From NCBI GenBank assembly GCA_016712465.1, contig JADJQZ010000001.1, positions 4,774,001-4,838,000 of the forward strand: a DNA stretch of 64,000 nucleotides. The letters run 5' to 3'. Positions within the stretch are counted from its first letter, which is position 1, and every line of letters starts with the position of its first letter. The translations under genes were made by a program, and so were the position numbers. Below are positions 10,501 through 18,684 of this stretch, piece by piece. The stretch is from Candidatus Obscuribacter sp. GTDB lineage: Bacteria > Cyanobacteriota > Vampirovibrionia > Obscuribacterales > Obscuribacteraceae. The notes under the pieces are model-generated. The model was not told the origin of the DNA. It did no database searches and saw only the letters and a program-made list of their open reading frames with translations.

Positions 10501-12598
10501 GCAAGTGGTTGCCTATCTGCCGGTGGATTTCGCGGCGCTTCCCTGCCGGAATGGCAGACAACGCAGCTTCCTGTACCTTGTCGTGTACGAACTGCAACTG
10601 GTTCTTGTTCTCAATCAAGAGTCCCTGCCCCAGGGCCGGCTTCAGGAGTTCGAAGATCTGCACGAGCGCCATTTCACGAATCATGGACAACTCGTCCAGT
10701 GAGAAGGTATTGCCCATGCAGGCACAGTACTCCAGGAGACTGATCAGGTCGGGTGCCAGTTTCTGGATCTTGGAGCTGAAGAGAGCGACGACTGTGGTGG
10801 GCATTTTTGAACGGCGAATCCGGTCCATGTCCCAGCGCCACTCCCTATCCTTATCCAAATAGAGCAGGTCTTCGTTGTGCAAATAAGACAAGCTTTCGCT
10901 CACAAACAGGGGATTACCCTCGCTGAGGACACTGATGAAATCAGCCAGCACTCGAGTCTGAGAGAGAGGAGAGTCAAGTATGTAGGAAACCATCTCATGG
11001 CAGTGTTCCGGCTTTAATGGCTCCAGTCGGATCTCCCGGATCGGTTGACGTCCCTCTCGGGCGCTTCGGAGCAGTTTGTGTAAAGGATGACTTGTATCGA
11101 CTTCGTTGTGTCGATATGCTCCCAGAAAGAACAGATAAGGGTGGTCTTTATAATTGGCAAAAATATTGGCCAGAAAATCGAAAGATGCAGAATCGCACCA
11201 TTGCAAGTCGTCGATGAATAGTGTCAGTGGATTTTCCTGACTGGCCAGGCAGGACAGGAATCGGTCAAAGAGATCGTGAAAGCGGTTCAAGGACTCCACC
11301 GGAGGAAGGGTCGGCACTTCCGGCTGCGGTCCGATGAGAATTCCAAGCTCGGGCACCACGTCGGTGAGAACCCGGCCGTTCTTTCCGACTGCTTTCAGAA
11401 TTTTGCTCTTCCATTCTTCCACCCGCTCATCGCTCTCGGTGAGAAAAGTGCGCATCAGGTTTCTCAGCGCCTGAATCAGGGAACTATACGGAATGTTCTT
11501 TTGATAAACGTCGAACTTTCCGGAAGTAAAATAGCCGCGATGACGCACAATAGGCTTTTGCAGTTCCTGAATGAGACGGGTCTTGCCGATGCCCGAAAGT
11601 CCGGAAATGAACATGGAGCGGAACTCTCCCCGGGCAACCTGTTCATACTCTTGCAGTATTGTTTCCGCTTCCTCATCACGGCCAACCATCTTGGATATAA
11701 AAGTGACCCGGTGGGTATAGATCATCCCCTCCAGCGGAAACTCAGTGATATTGCCGGTGGTTATGAATTCGTCTCGGCACCTCATGAGATCGGTCAAAAG
11801 CGCATTGCTGTTCTGGTAGCGTTTCTCCGGCTCCTTGAGCAAAAGCTTCTCTACTATCCTGATGACAGCCCCGGGAATTCCCGGGCTCACCTGCGCCATA
11901 GACGGTGCTTCTCCGGCCAGGTGCGAATGAATAAGTTCCAGCGGATCATCCGAATAGAAGGGGAGCTGTCCGGTGAGCAGCTCATAAAACACAATCCCCA
12001 GCGAGTACAGATCGGAAGAGAAAACCACGCGGTGGCTGATACGTCCCGTTTGCTCCGGAGAAGTATAAGAAAGAGTGTCGCGAATAAAGGAGGGATCATA
12101 AATAAAATGACTGACTTCTCTAACATCGATTGCGCTGATGAAGTCTATAAGGCGAACTTCTAGCGTTTCCGGATCCAAAAGAATGTTGTGCGGTTTGAGA
12201 CCACCATGGATGATACCAGTGTCGTGAATCCTATCGACAGCGCGCGCCAGACTGCAAGCAATCCGGAAGAAGTCCGGCAACGAAAGAGGGCATTGCTTCT
12301 TCAGCATCTGGTTTAAGGTAATGCCGTCGAAAAAATCCTGAGTCAAGAAGCAGACTCCCTCTGTGACATCGAAGGAAATCGGGGCTATCACCAGGGGGTC
12401 GCGCAGAACTCTCAGTTGTTCAACCTTCTGCCGGAACTGTGCTTTCTTGCTTTCAGAGAGGAAATCAGCCTTGAGCATCTTGAGAACGAGCAACCGCTCG
12501 GGATGCTTCTTATGATATGCGCGAAACACCACCGCCTGGGAGCTTTCGCCGATCTGCCCTACAATTTCGTAGTTCGGGATTACTACGGTAGTTTCCAT
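7517..12598 (-). CDS. Ser/Thr kinase - AAA ATPase - TPR - GAF - histidine kinase fusion
   Basis: 1693 residues from the ATG at 12598 (METTVVIPNYEI); the frame extends 23 codons upstream, but this start has a GGGGGG stretch just before it and opens the kinase fold. Domains in order: a Hanks-type kinase (~10-270; HGGLKPHNILLD in place of the usual HRDLKxxN, then LIDF where DFG is expected), a STAND/AAA predicted ATPase (~310-600; Walker A GLSGIGKTR, Walker B LFIDDLQW), a long TPR-like helical region (~700-1300), a GAF domain (~1320-1480) and a C-terminal HisKA_2-type histidine kinase (HHRVKNNLEIIKSMLDLQ; ATP lid GDNGIGLP). The HGGLKPHN loop lacks the catalytic Asp of HRD, so the Ser/Thr kinase may be weak or a pseudokinase. 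Confidence 0.9.
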   Translation of the reverse strand: METTVVIPNYEIVGQIGESSQAVVFRAYHKKHPERLLVLKMLKADFLSESKKAQFRQKVEQLRVLRDPLVIAPISFDVTEGVCFLTQDFFDGITLNQMLKKQCPLSLPDFFRIACSLARAVDRIHDTGIIHGGLKPHNILLDPETLEVRLIDFISAIDVREVSHFIYDPSFIRDTLSYTSPEQTGRISHRVVFSSDLYSLGIVFYELLTGQLPFYSDDPLELIHSHLAGEAPSMAQVSPGIPGAVIRIVEKLLLKEPEKRYQNSNALLTDLMRCRDEFITTGNITEFPLEGMIYTHRVTFISKMVGRDEEAETILQEYEQVARGEFRSMFISGLSGIGKTRLIQELQKPIVRHRGYFTSGKFDVYQKNIPYSSLIQALRNLMRTFLTESDERVEEWKSKILKAVGKNGRVLTDVVPELGILIGPQPEVPTLPPVESLNRFHDLFDRFLSCLASQENPLTLFIDDLQWCDSASFDFLANIFANYKDHPYLFFLGAYRHNEVDTSHPLHKLLRSAREGRQPIREIRLEPLKPEHCHEMVSYILDSPLSQTRVLADFISVLSEGNPLFVSESLSYLHNEDLLYLDKDREWRWDMDRIRRSKMPTTVVALFSSKIQKLAPDLISLLEYCACMGNTFSLDELSMIREMALVQIFELLKPALGQGLLIENKNQLQFVHDKVQEAALSAIPAGKRREIHRQIGNHLLALLPPGTDDIEGVDNLFTIVSHLNLGRDETLDPSAAYRLSSLNYHAGNKALRALATDAANDYFNLSRNLLPADCWNEEHYEDTFRIYQKAAKTELMCGKYEDSEALLTQLLERAKNDLDKAECLAEQTTSLSSVGNFIKAIETANRGLDYFQKAIPHEPAEAVLRRERLMAEIASKTSDPWGAILNMPFTKDRKSKIELAFYSELIPDLYMSGLVPQLYLSAAQSTEHCLAGGMDESVIYSFSIMGLHLGEEEEFEQAFKYEDLARDLSAKYPNTFGATRGMNGIVWCNMHSRSHPQAIVEYALKGIQCGRNCGDLYNAGLSYGPLMWNLQVQGADFSKIEDYARECLQFSKRYHLSFSVGLAEAMQAGWVAPMKKAYVPIDMTEKLRTWEQDNHVASAGSYFVHLALAYYYFGQHEKAQEYLETVRKYLTGLTDNVLKRQWHVFLVLNALKLYEKGQRFQDKQELLAEIEPLIAKIQTWAAFGPLLKPYLAFLLAEVARVTGDIREARSLYMDAIDSAGQQNYTFLQGHLNESLGELLLQSGQNSARIYFAEAARLYKKCRAERKEINLFERHPEFFEEEKLHPTAHDVGSSPSILPALDVDYLMKSSLAISAEIEQNALLKKIMNVVIECSGAQHGYLLIEDAGNLLVRAESHVTGKQEVRTLAQRFDDAGDICKAIVRYVFRTGERVILNNAVQDGLFSENAEVQSMKLRSVLCIPVVKQSRMIGILYLENRLSDSIFTPEKSLMTELLTSQAAISLENARLMEDMKNADEQIKRSLREKEVMLKEIHHRVKNNLEIIKSMLDLQLPYLKSEQAIELFKESQNRIYSMALIHEKLYESESLSEIEVEEYIQSLADNLFLSYGVDDGDIDLNLQVDKISVDVNKLIPCALIINELVSNSLKHAFPSSRRMPNRQPQIRIGFCRDSGGIFTLEVGDNGIGLPENFEVQKTESLGIKLVDVLVKQLKGTLLIDATDGARFTITFDVRNSRGLA

Positions 12599-12957
12599 GC
12601 GCCCCCCAGAGAATCGGTGAACAGTTGCCGAGATTGTCAGTGTATACCTGTTCATTCCCACACACATATAATTTTCGCACTTTGCCCTCTCATATGCAGC
12701 AAAGCAATGTGTGGGTTACCCCAGACTCCCATGAGGATAGCCAGAGTTTAACAATTAGCAGGCCCTTTATTGACAGTACCGGTGAGACAGAAGAGCATCA
12801 GCCAGCGGCGGAAGCGCTACCGCCATGCGAAGGTATAGCACTCTCCTTGACGTCTTTCCTGCCGCTAAGTGTCATACTCGCCGGAATCCCAGGGTGCCGC
12901 GAAAGCCATGACATTGCCCGGCAACACTTCAACAACCCAGTCATCCGAAATGTAGCT
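12599..12957. other. Gene-free gap upstream of the giant kinase
   Basis: 359 nt between the giant kinase start and the end of the DUF2200 gene. It must carry the kinase operon's promoter on the minus strand, but I see no convincing -35/-10 pair there, and no RNA gene or terminator hairpin. The reading frame of the kinase is open through the first ~70 nt. Confidence 0.4.
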
Positions 12958-13314
12958 TCACTGCGAACTGCGCAGAATCTTTTCCATGGTCTTACCCTTT
13001 GCCAGTTCGTCGATCAACTTATCCAAATAGCGAATCACCTTCATAGTAGGTTCCTCGACTTCTTCCACGCGTACACCGCAAACAACACCCTTGATTAAAA
13101 CCCGAGCCGGATTCATCTGCGGGGCCTTCTCCAGAAAGGTTTCGAAGTCCGTCTGCTTAGCGAGATGCTCTTCTAAGCCTTGTTGACTGTACCCTGTGAG
13201 CCAACGAATGATCTCATCCACTTCCGCCTTCGAGCGTCCTTTTCTCTCTGCCTTAGCAACATAGAGAGGATAGACTCTTGCAAAGCTCATAGTATAGATG
13301 CGGTGTTTTGGCAT
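12958..13314 (-). CDS. DUF2200 family protein
   Basis: 118 residues beginning MPKHRIYTMSFARVYPLYV, followed by KAERKGRSKAEVDEIIRWLTG. This is the characteristic opening of the DUF2200 family, small cytoplasmic proteins of ~110-120 residues found in many bacteria, so the length is standard. A conserved core follows (FLEKAPQMNPARVLIKGVVCG). The biochemical role is unknown. It is a single gene on the minus strand, ~135 nt from its upstream neighbour. Confidence 0.85.
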   Translation of the reverse strand: MPKHRIYTMSFARVYPLYVAKAERKGRSKAEVDEIIRWLTGYSQQGLEEHLAKQTDFETFLEKAPQMNPARVLIKGVVCGVRVEEVEEPTMKVIRYLDKLIDELAKGKTMEKILRSSQ

Positions 13315-13449
13315 TGGCTAATAAATCCTCTGTACTTTAGCCAGGTCATAATAGTGTATTCGCATGTCGTCGATAATGTGGATATATTCTGCCACTAGCA
13401 AAAGCTGAGTCGCTCACATTACAAAGCTACTACTTACTAAGGCCCGCTC

Positions 13450-13848
13450 CTACTCATTATCCGGAACCGGAAAGCCTTCCGGCAGACTGGGTGAAACCTT
13501 GGTACGGCGGCGCCGAACCAAACCAAGATGCTCCATGGCCACACTGCTTGGAATAAGAAAGACAGGCTCTGTACCGGCAGTTTTAAACTGGGCGAGAACT
13601 AAATCCAGTTCGCCCAAAACCTTCTTTGCCTCTTGAGCATTATGACGAGAGCGCAGATAGCGAGCAAAGTCTCTGTAAACCGACTCGATAAACTTGGGAT
13701 CCTGCTTTCCGCACCGCAGAGCCAAGAGGCACTGACTGAAGAGTTTGTCGGTTTGCTCGTATTGCTTTTCATGCACAGTCAGGCAAGCCCGCTTGTAAAA
13801 ATTAAGGACACTGTAGTCGGCACTGCCCGCAAAAACGAACCCGCTCAT
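13450..13848 (-). CDS. Hypothetical helical protein
   Basis: 132 residues from the ATG at 13848, chosen because GGAGG lies just upstream; a TTG at 13890 would add 14 residues. The middle (YKRACLTVHEKQYEQTDKLF... AKKVLGELDLVLAQFK) looks like two or three TPR-type helical hairpins. The C-terminus is basic, then proline-rich. No signal peptide is evident with this start. The function is unknown. Confidence 0.5.
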   Translation of the reverse strand: MSGFVFAGSADYSVLNFYKRACLTVHEKQYEQTDKLFSQCLLALRCGKQDPKFIESVYRDFARYLRSRHNAQEAKKVLGELDLVLAQFKTAGTEPVFLIPSSVAMEHLGLVRRRRTKVSPSLPEGFPVPDNE

Positions 13849-13936
13849 CGCCCTCCATGTCCTGCCAGGAAACATTACAAGGTGCGGCAATCATAATTCG
13901 ATCAAGAACCGAAGTTCTTGCTTTCAACGCCACAAC

Positions 13937-14764
13937 CTAACGCCTTCTGCGCAAGCTGGATAGACTCTCTGGTTCTTCATCGCCGCCCATCATCAAGTCG
14001 ATTTCGCTGGCTACGACCTTGTAGCCCTTCGGTGGCTCAAAAATGGATGCGGGCAATTTCTCTTTCGAAATTGATAGAGTTTCGAAGGCCGGCTTATATT
14101 CTTTGTAAGTGCCGGCTTTCAACACTGTGGCTTTGAGCACCACACCCTTTTGCACATCTACTCTTGTGAGCTGCTTCATTACTTCGCTCACTTGTTTAGG
14201 GGCGGGGAAATCATCGGAGATCCAGACATAGCCCATGGGGTAAGGAGACTTTGGTTTGCTCTTGCCTTTAGGAGCTGCTTTCTGAGCTGCTTTCTGAGCT
14301 GCTTTCTGAGCGCCCTTGCCGAGCTGCGGCGAGTCTTTTCTATAGATAGCCACCTTCCGGCAAAGATAGCCGCCTACCTTTTCGTTCTCGCCGGTGGGCT
14401 TAAGGGTGAATTCGGCAGCCATGGCTTTCTTTTTGTTGGCGCCGGGCATACGAATCAAGTTTTCTTTCCAGTCGGTATAGTCGCGGCTGACCATACTTTT
14501 GGAATCATCGTTGAAGGCAAAGCTCTGCCACTTGGGAGCACGGGCAATCCAGTTGATGCCCATTTTCTCAATATCCATGCGCATGGCATTTTTGCTGACG
14601 CTCATGACCACGGGGCCAAAGTCGCTGTTTTGATGGAGCACATAGCCTTCCACCAGGCTACCTACCGGTTTGGCAGCGGAAGGTGCCGCCAGCCCAGCCG
14701 GAAGACAATTGGGCAAGAGGGCTACCAGGGTAAACGCCAGGGCCAGGCACCTGCAAGGTTTCAT
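13937..14764 (-). CDS. Exported protein, DUF4412-like
   Basis: 275 residues from the ATG at 14764; the preceding TTG (14776) is itself part of the GGAG ribosome-binding site, so it is not the start. The N-terminus is a signal peptide (LALAFTLVALLPNCLPAGLAA). The mature part (GPVVMSVSKNAMRMDIEKMG) recalls DUF4412-type periplasmic proteins that read like outer-surface beta-sheet domains. Around residues 150-165 lies a low-complexity AQKAAQKAAQKA stretch coded by a 12-bp tandem repeat. It follows the TPR gene by 48 nt in the same operon. Confidence 0.65.
   Translation of the reverse strand: MKPCRCLALAFTLVALLPNCLPAGLAAPSAAKPVGSLVEGYVLHQNSDFGPVVMSVSKNAMRMDIEKMGINWIARAPKWQSFAFNDDSKSMVSRDYTDWKENLIRMPGANKKKAMAAEFTLKPTGENEKVGGYLCRKVAIYRKDSPQLGKGAQKAAQKAAQKAAPKGKSKPKSPYPMGYVWISDDFPAPKQVSEVMKQLTRVDVQKGVVLKATVLKAGTYKEYKPAFETLSISKEKLPASIFEPPKGYKVVASEIDLMMGGDEEPESLSSLRRRR
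14272..14311. repeat. 12-bp tandem repeat, three full copies plus a partial copy
   Basis: GAGCTGCTTTCT repeated at 14272, 14284 and 14296 with a partial fourth unit. The unit length is a multiple of three, so copy-number change would add or remove four residues (AQKA on the coding strand) without a frameshift. Confidence 0.9.
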
Positions 14765-14812
14765 TGAAAACTCCAATTAGTGGGCAGTTTTGAAGAAGAA
14801 CTTGAAAACAGT

Positions 14813-16318
14813 TTAGGGCAATTCAAGCGGCGGTGCTTCGAAAGACCAGATAGAAAAGATGTGCTTGTCGATTTTGTCGGAAGCCTTCTGGACGATTTTG
14901 ACAAGTTCGGAAAAAGACTTGACCGGCTCATCCGCCAGCACCTCGAAGACATCATCGTCTCTCTTGGCAGTACCTATGATTGTATCCGCTTTTGTTTCCT
15001 TTGCATCATAGATTACAGTCAAGGGTGGTTCTTTCAAGTCTAGCAAGTTGGCAAAAACCACCCCCGGCAACATGCGCAATTTGTACTCAATGACAGCCAG
15101 GCGGCAGCCACAATTGATTTTATGGTAGACCGCTCTCATGAGCTTGAGACTGCTGGCAGCGCTATCAGGGTTTTCCATCACAAGCTGGGGAGCCACCTTG
15201 AGGGCACTGGCAAAGGCATCACGATAGGAACGGGGCACAGTCTTCTGGATTTTCTCAGACCCGGTCTGGGCCGGTGAAAAGCGCTCCAGATAGGCTACGG
15301 CGGCGGCATTGTCCTGAGCCAATACTCGGTTCCCCACCAGGGAGAGCTTGTAGCAGGAATTCTGCGGGGCATTCTTAAGAGCCTCTTCGTAGGCGGCACG
15401 GGCCAGGGTCAACTTGTTCAGGTCTTCGAAGGCACGCCCCATCTGATAATAGGTTTGATCGGAACCGATGAAATTGACACGGGCGATGTCGAGCAACTTT
15501 TCGTGGTCGCCGTCGCTTAAAGTAGAAGTGGATGAAAGCAACACTGCCAGCTCCTGATCGGCGAGCTGCGGACTCAAGACAATGGCTAAGAGCGAGCTGA
15601 GAAGAGTGGGCGGGGTGCCGGTTTCCCGATGCTCTAAAAGATCGGCCTTCAAACTCAAACAGCTACCGGCGAAATCGTCAGCCTTTAGCTTCAGCATGCG
15701 ACTGAAACAATAGGATGCATCTTTGTACTTGCGCAGGACCAGATAGGTGCGCCCCAGAATAGACCATTTCTCTTTAGTATCACTGGCGGTGGCGACCGCC
15801 AGCTTCAATTCTTTTTCGGCGATAAGGCGCCCGTCTACACCGTCGCAAGCCAGACACTGGGCGATGCCCACACGAGGACGCCAGTCGGAGGGGTCAAGCT
15901 GGGTGGCTTTGCGAAACTGTTCCACGGCATTCGCCCGCTCGCCGTTTCTCTGCAAAAGAAGCCCGTAGTTGGTGCGTAAAACCGCCGACTGCGGTTTCAA
16001 CTTAACGGCAGACTTAGCTTCGGGCAGGCTGTAAATGAGGGGCTTCTTGCCAAGGTATAGCACCGCCAGGGTGGCAGGAATCAGATAGCCGTATTCGGCG
16101 CCCTGCAAAGCGGCGTCCGACTTGTCGGCTTTACGCTTCTCCACCTGCGCAATGGCCTCTTCAATTTTACCCTGGTAGTAAAGAGACCTTACCTGGTTGC
16201 GAAACTGTTCTTTGCTTTCCTGGGCGGAAGCGGCAGTGAGGGCATGACAAGCACCCCCCAGAGACTGGGAAAGGAGGAGAACAACAAGGAGGAAAGTTCT
16301 AAAGAGACACCGGGTCAA
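14813..16318 (-). CDS. Exported TPR-repeat protein
   Basis: 501 residues from a TTG start placed 2 nt after the stop of the small membrane protein upstream, suggesting translational coupling. A signal peptide (FRTFLLVVLLLSQSLGGACHA) is followed by tetratricopeptide repeats over residues ~35-330, including AVLRTNYGLLLQRNGERANA and WSILGRTYLVLRKYKDAS. The C-terminal ~100 residues form a separate domain (VIYDAKETKADTIIG) I cannot name. It is probably periplasmic. The operon order is small membrane protein, this protein, then the DUF4412-like protein. Confidence 0.75.
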   Translation of the reverse strand: MTRCLFRTFLLVVLLLSQSLGGACHALTAASAQESKEQFRNQVRSLYYQGKIEEAIAQVEKRKADKSDAALQGAEYGYLIPATLAVLYLGKKPLIYSLPEAKSAVKLKPQSAVLRTNYGLLLQRNGERANAVEQFRKATQLDPSDWRPRVGIAQCLACDGVDGRLIAEKELKLAVATASDTKEKWSILGRTYLVLRKYKDASYCFSRMLKLKADDFAGSCLSLKADLLEHRETGTPPTLLSSLLAIVLSPQLADQELAVLLSSTSTLSDGDHEKLLDIARVNFIGSDQTYYQMGRAFEDLNKLTLARAAYEEALKNAPQNSCYKLSLVGNRVLAQDNAAAVAYLERFSPAQTGSEKIQKTVPRSYRDAFASALKVAPQLVMENPDSAASSLKLMRAVYHKINCGCRLAVIEYKLRMLPGVVFANLLDLKEPPLTVIYDAKETKADTIIGTAKRDDDVFEVLADEPVKSFSELVKIVQKASDKIDKHIFSIWSFEAPPLELP

Positions 16319-16320
16319 GT

Positions 16321-16482
16321 TTAATAGCGCTCAGACAGGTAGGCGGACTTAAGTGCCTTGTAGGCGATGAAGCCATAGACAAGAAACAAAAGGATAAACC
16401 CGACGAAGTAAAACTTGAAGCTAAAACGCAAAATCGGACGGACAAGAAAGTCGATCAGAATAAAGCCTGTGGCAGCGCCCAT
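16321..16482 (-). CDS. Small membrane protein (53 aa)
   Basis: Reading the minus strand from the ATG at 16482 gives 53 residues: MGAATGFILIDFLVRPILRF, then a hydrophobic segment FVGFILLFLVYGFIA, ending KSAYLSERY. It has one clear transmembrane helix and a possible amphipathic N-terminal helix. GGGG lies ~11 nt before the ATG, a weak ribosome-binding site. The stop TAA is 2 nt from the TTG start of the TPR gene, which supports it as a real first gene of that operon. Function unknown. Confidence 0.55.
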   Translation of the reverse strand: MGAATGFILIDFLVRPILRFSFKFYFVGFILLFLVYGFIAYKALKSAYLSERY

Positions 16483-16779
16483 GACTGTTTGAACCCCGAT
16501 TTGTCATAAGGACTTTACGCAAGACAACATATCGTAACTCTTGTTATCAATTTATAGGTCAAATAAACACCTTAAATTTTTCCCTTGACATCCATCCCGA
16601 TGCCGCAAGCTAAGCCACTTTCTTTAAACTCAAGAGCCTCGAGGGCCCGGGATGCGCTCCCGGATAACAATACGGAAGCCAGAAACGACCACAGTTTCGG
16701 CGAAACAGCCGGCATTTTGTTTTGCAGCCTGATTTTTAGACTAGAATCAATACTCGGGAATTCTGAGGATAAAGGGTCG
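16483..16779. other. Intergenic region between divergent operons
   Basis: 297 nt separating the minus-strand small membrane protein operon from the peptide ABC operon. A TTGACA occurs at 16584 and a TAGAAT at ~16740 on the + strand, but neither has a well-placed partner, so I assign no promoter. The reading frame of the first binding protein is open through much of this stretch, but its lipoprotein signal starts only at 16780. Confidence 0.4.
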
Positions 16780-18684
16780 ATGGTGAAAACTTCCAAGTTG
16801 CTTCTGACAATTGCTTCCGTTTTGTCTTTGACGGTTTCTTTGAGCGGATGCAAAGGAGGATCGAAAGCAGGCAGTCACAGTCCTTCCACCGGCTCCACTA
16901 GTTCCAGCCAGGACAATTCCGATAATCCCATTCGCCAGTGCAATACCACATCGCCCGGTCCCTACAAGGAAATTGAGGTAGACGGCGCCGACCTCATGCA
17001 AACCCGCTATGCCCAGGGTCAGTACGGCGGCACCTTGAAGCGTTCCCTGGTCATGGCCGACCCTAAGACCTTCAACTACTGGGCGGCAACCGATGCCTCA
17101 TCAAGAGAACTGACCAACTTGATGTACGTCAGCTTGCTTGAGACCGACCCTTACAACGGTGATATTGTGCCGGCTCTGGCCAAGAGCGTCAGCATGGATC
17201 CAGACCAGGTAACCTATACCGTCGTGCTGCGCAAAGGGCTCAAATGGTCGGACGGTCATCCTATCACCGCCGATGATGTCACTTATACCTGGAACACCAT
17301 TATCAAAGGCGGCTACGGCAATTCTTCCTTACGCGATGTCACCACAGTGGACGGCAAGTCACCGGAAGTAACTAAGGTAGACGATCTGACCATCAAGTTT
17401 AAGACAGCCAAGCCCTTTGCACCTTTCATTAGATATATCGGCATGCCCATCGCGCCCAAGCATGTGGTAGAACCGATTATTAGCGGCAAAGACGGGCGCA
17501 AAGCTTTCGAAGGTTTCTGGGGAGTCAATACCAAACCCGAAGACTTTGTCACAAATGGTCCTTACACCCTGGAATCTTATGTGCCCGGTCAGAGAGTGGT
17601 CTTCAAACGCAGCAAGAATTACTATTTACTCGATGAAAGCAAGAAACCGCTGCCTTACCTAGACCGGCTCACATACTTGATTGTGCAAGATGTGCAAACC
17701 AATTTGCTCAAGTTCAAGGGCAAAGAAATCGACATGACCATTGTGCGCTGCCGCGATGCAGGCGACCTGGTAAAAGAAGCCAAAGCCCTGGATTTCAAAC
17801 TCTACGACTTCGGACCGGGCTACGGCAGTACCTTTATTACTTTCAACATGAACCCGCGCAAAAATGCCAAGGGCAAACCTTATGTTGATCCGATTAAATC
17901 GGTCTGGTTCAACGATGTTAACTTCAGGCAGGCTATAAACCATGCCCTAGACAGAAATAATATCGTCAACAACTACTTCAAAGGGCTGGGGGCCCCGGCT
18001 TTCATGGCCGAGGTAAAAGGAGCGCCTTTCACCAATTCCGAACTGAAACCCTTCGAAAAAAATGTAGAAGAAGCAAAAGCGCTTCTTAAAAAGTCAGGCT
18101 TCACCTGGGATAAAGATGGCAACCTGCTGGACAAAGCCGGCAACAAGGTGGAATTCGACTTATTGAGCACCGCCGGTGGAACCTTCTATGCCTTTGTGGG
18201 CGTCTCCTTCAAGAAAGACATGGAAGAGTTGGGTATCAAGGTCAACTATTCGGAGATAAACGGAAACGTTCTCAACGACAAGGTTATGCAATCCCTTGAT
18301 TGGCAAGCCATCCTCTTTTCGCTCACTGGTGATCCGACCGAGCCCAATGACAGCGTCAATGTTTATAAGAGCTCAGGGCGGCTGCACTTGTTCGACCAGC
18401 GCATGCCCGATGAAAAAGGTGAGATAACCGTCACCGACGCCCGCCCCTGGGAGAAGGAAATCGACGAATTGTTGGAAAAAGGTGCCCAGACTTTCGACAA
18501 GGAAGAACGCAAGAAAATCTACGGACGGGTACAGGCAATTATGTATGAGCAGGCACCGTTTGTTTATACTGCCGCTCCCAAGCAAATAGTCGGTGCCAGA
18601 AACACTCTGCACAACTACGACCCGACCCCGCTTTCACAGCTCGGCGTAGGCTTGCATAACTTGCCGGAGATCTGGGTCAAGTAA
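16780..18684 (+). CDS. Peptide ABC transporter substrate-binding lipoprotein (family 5), copy 1
   Basis: 634 residues from the ATG at 16780. The open frame begins 195 nt earlier, but this start is followed at once by a lipoprotein signal ending in LSGC. It belongs to the SBP_bac_5 (DppA/OppA) family: DPKTFNYW, then the family-typical LRKGLKWSDGHPITADDV, then FKRSKNYYL and a PYLDRLTY segment. Such proteins capture oligopeptides or related solutes outside the inner membrane and hand them to a DppB/DppC-type channel. It starts the operon and is followed with no gap by a paralogue. The linker after the lipid anchor is Ser/Gly rich. Confidence 0.93.
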   Translation: MVKTSKLLLTIASVLSLTVSLSGCKGGSKAGSHSPSTGSTSSSQDNSDNPIRQCNTTSPGPYKEIEVDGADLMQTRYAQGQYGGTLKRSLVMADPKTFNYWAATDASSRELTNLMYVSLLETDPYNGDIVPALAKSVSMDPDQVTYTVVLRKGLKWSDGHPITADDVTYTWNTIIKGGYGNSSLRDVTTVDGKSPEVTKVDDLTIKFKTAKPFAPFIRYIGMPIAPKHVVEPIISGKDGRKAFEGFWGVNTKPEDFVTNGPYTLESYVPGQRVVFKRSKNYYLLDESKKPLPYLDRLTYLIVQDVQTNLLKFKGKEIDMTIVRCRDAGDLVKEAKALDFKLYDFGPGYGSTFITFNMNPRKNAKGKPYVDPIKSVWFNDVNFRQAINHALDRNNIVNNYFKGLGAPAFMAEVKGAPFTNSELKPFEKNVEEAKALLKKSGFTWDKDGNLLDKAGNKVEFDLLSTAGGTFYAFVGVSFKKDMEELGIKVNYSEINGNVLNDKVMQSLDWQAILFSLTGDPTEPNDSVNVYKSSGRLHLFDQRMPDEKGEITVTDARPWEKEIDELLEKGAQTFDKEERKKIYGRVQAIMYEQAPFVYTAAPKQIVGARNTLHNYDPTPLSQLGVGLHNLPEIWVK

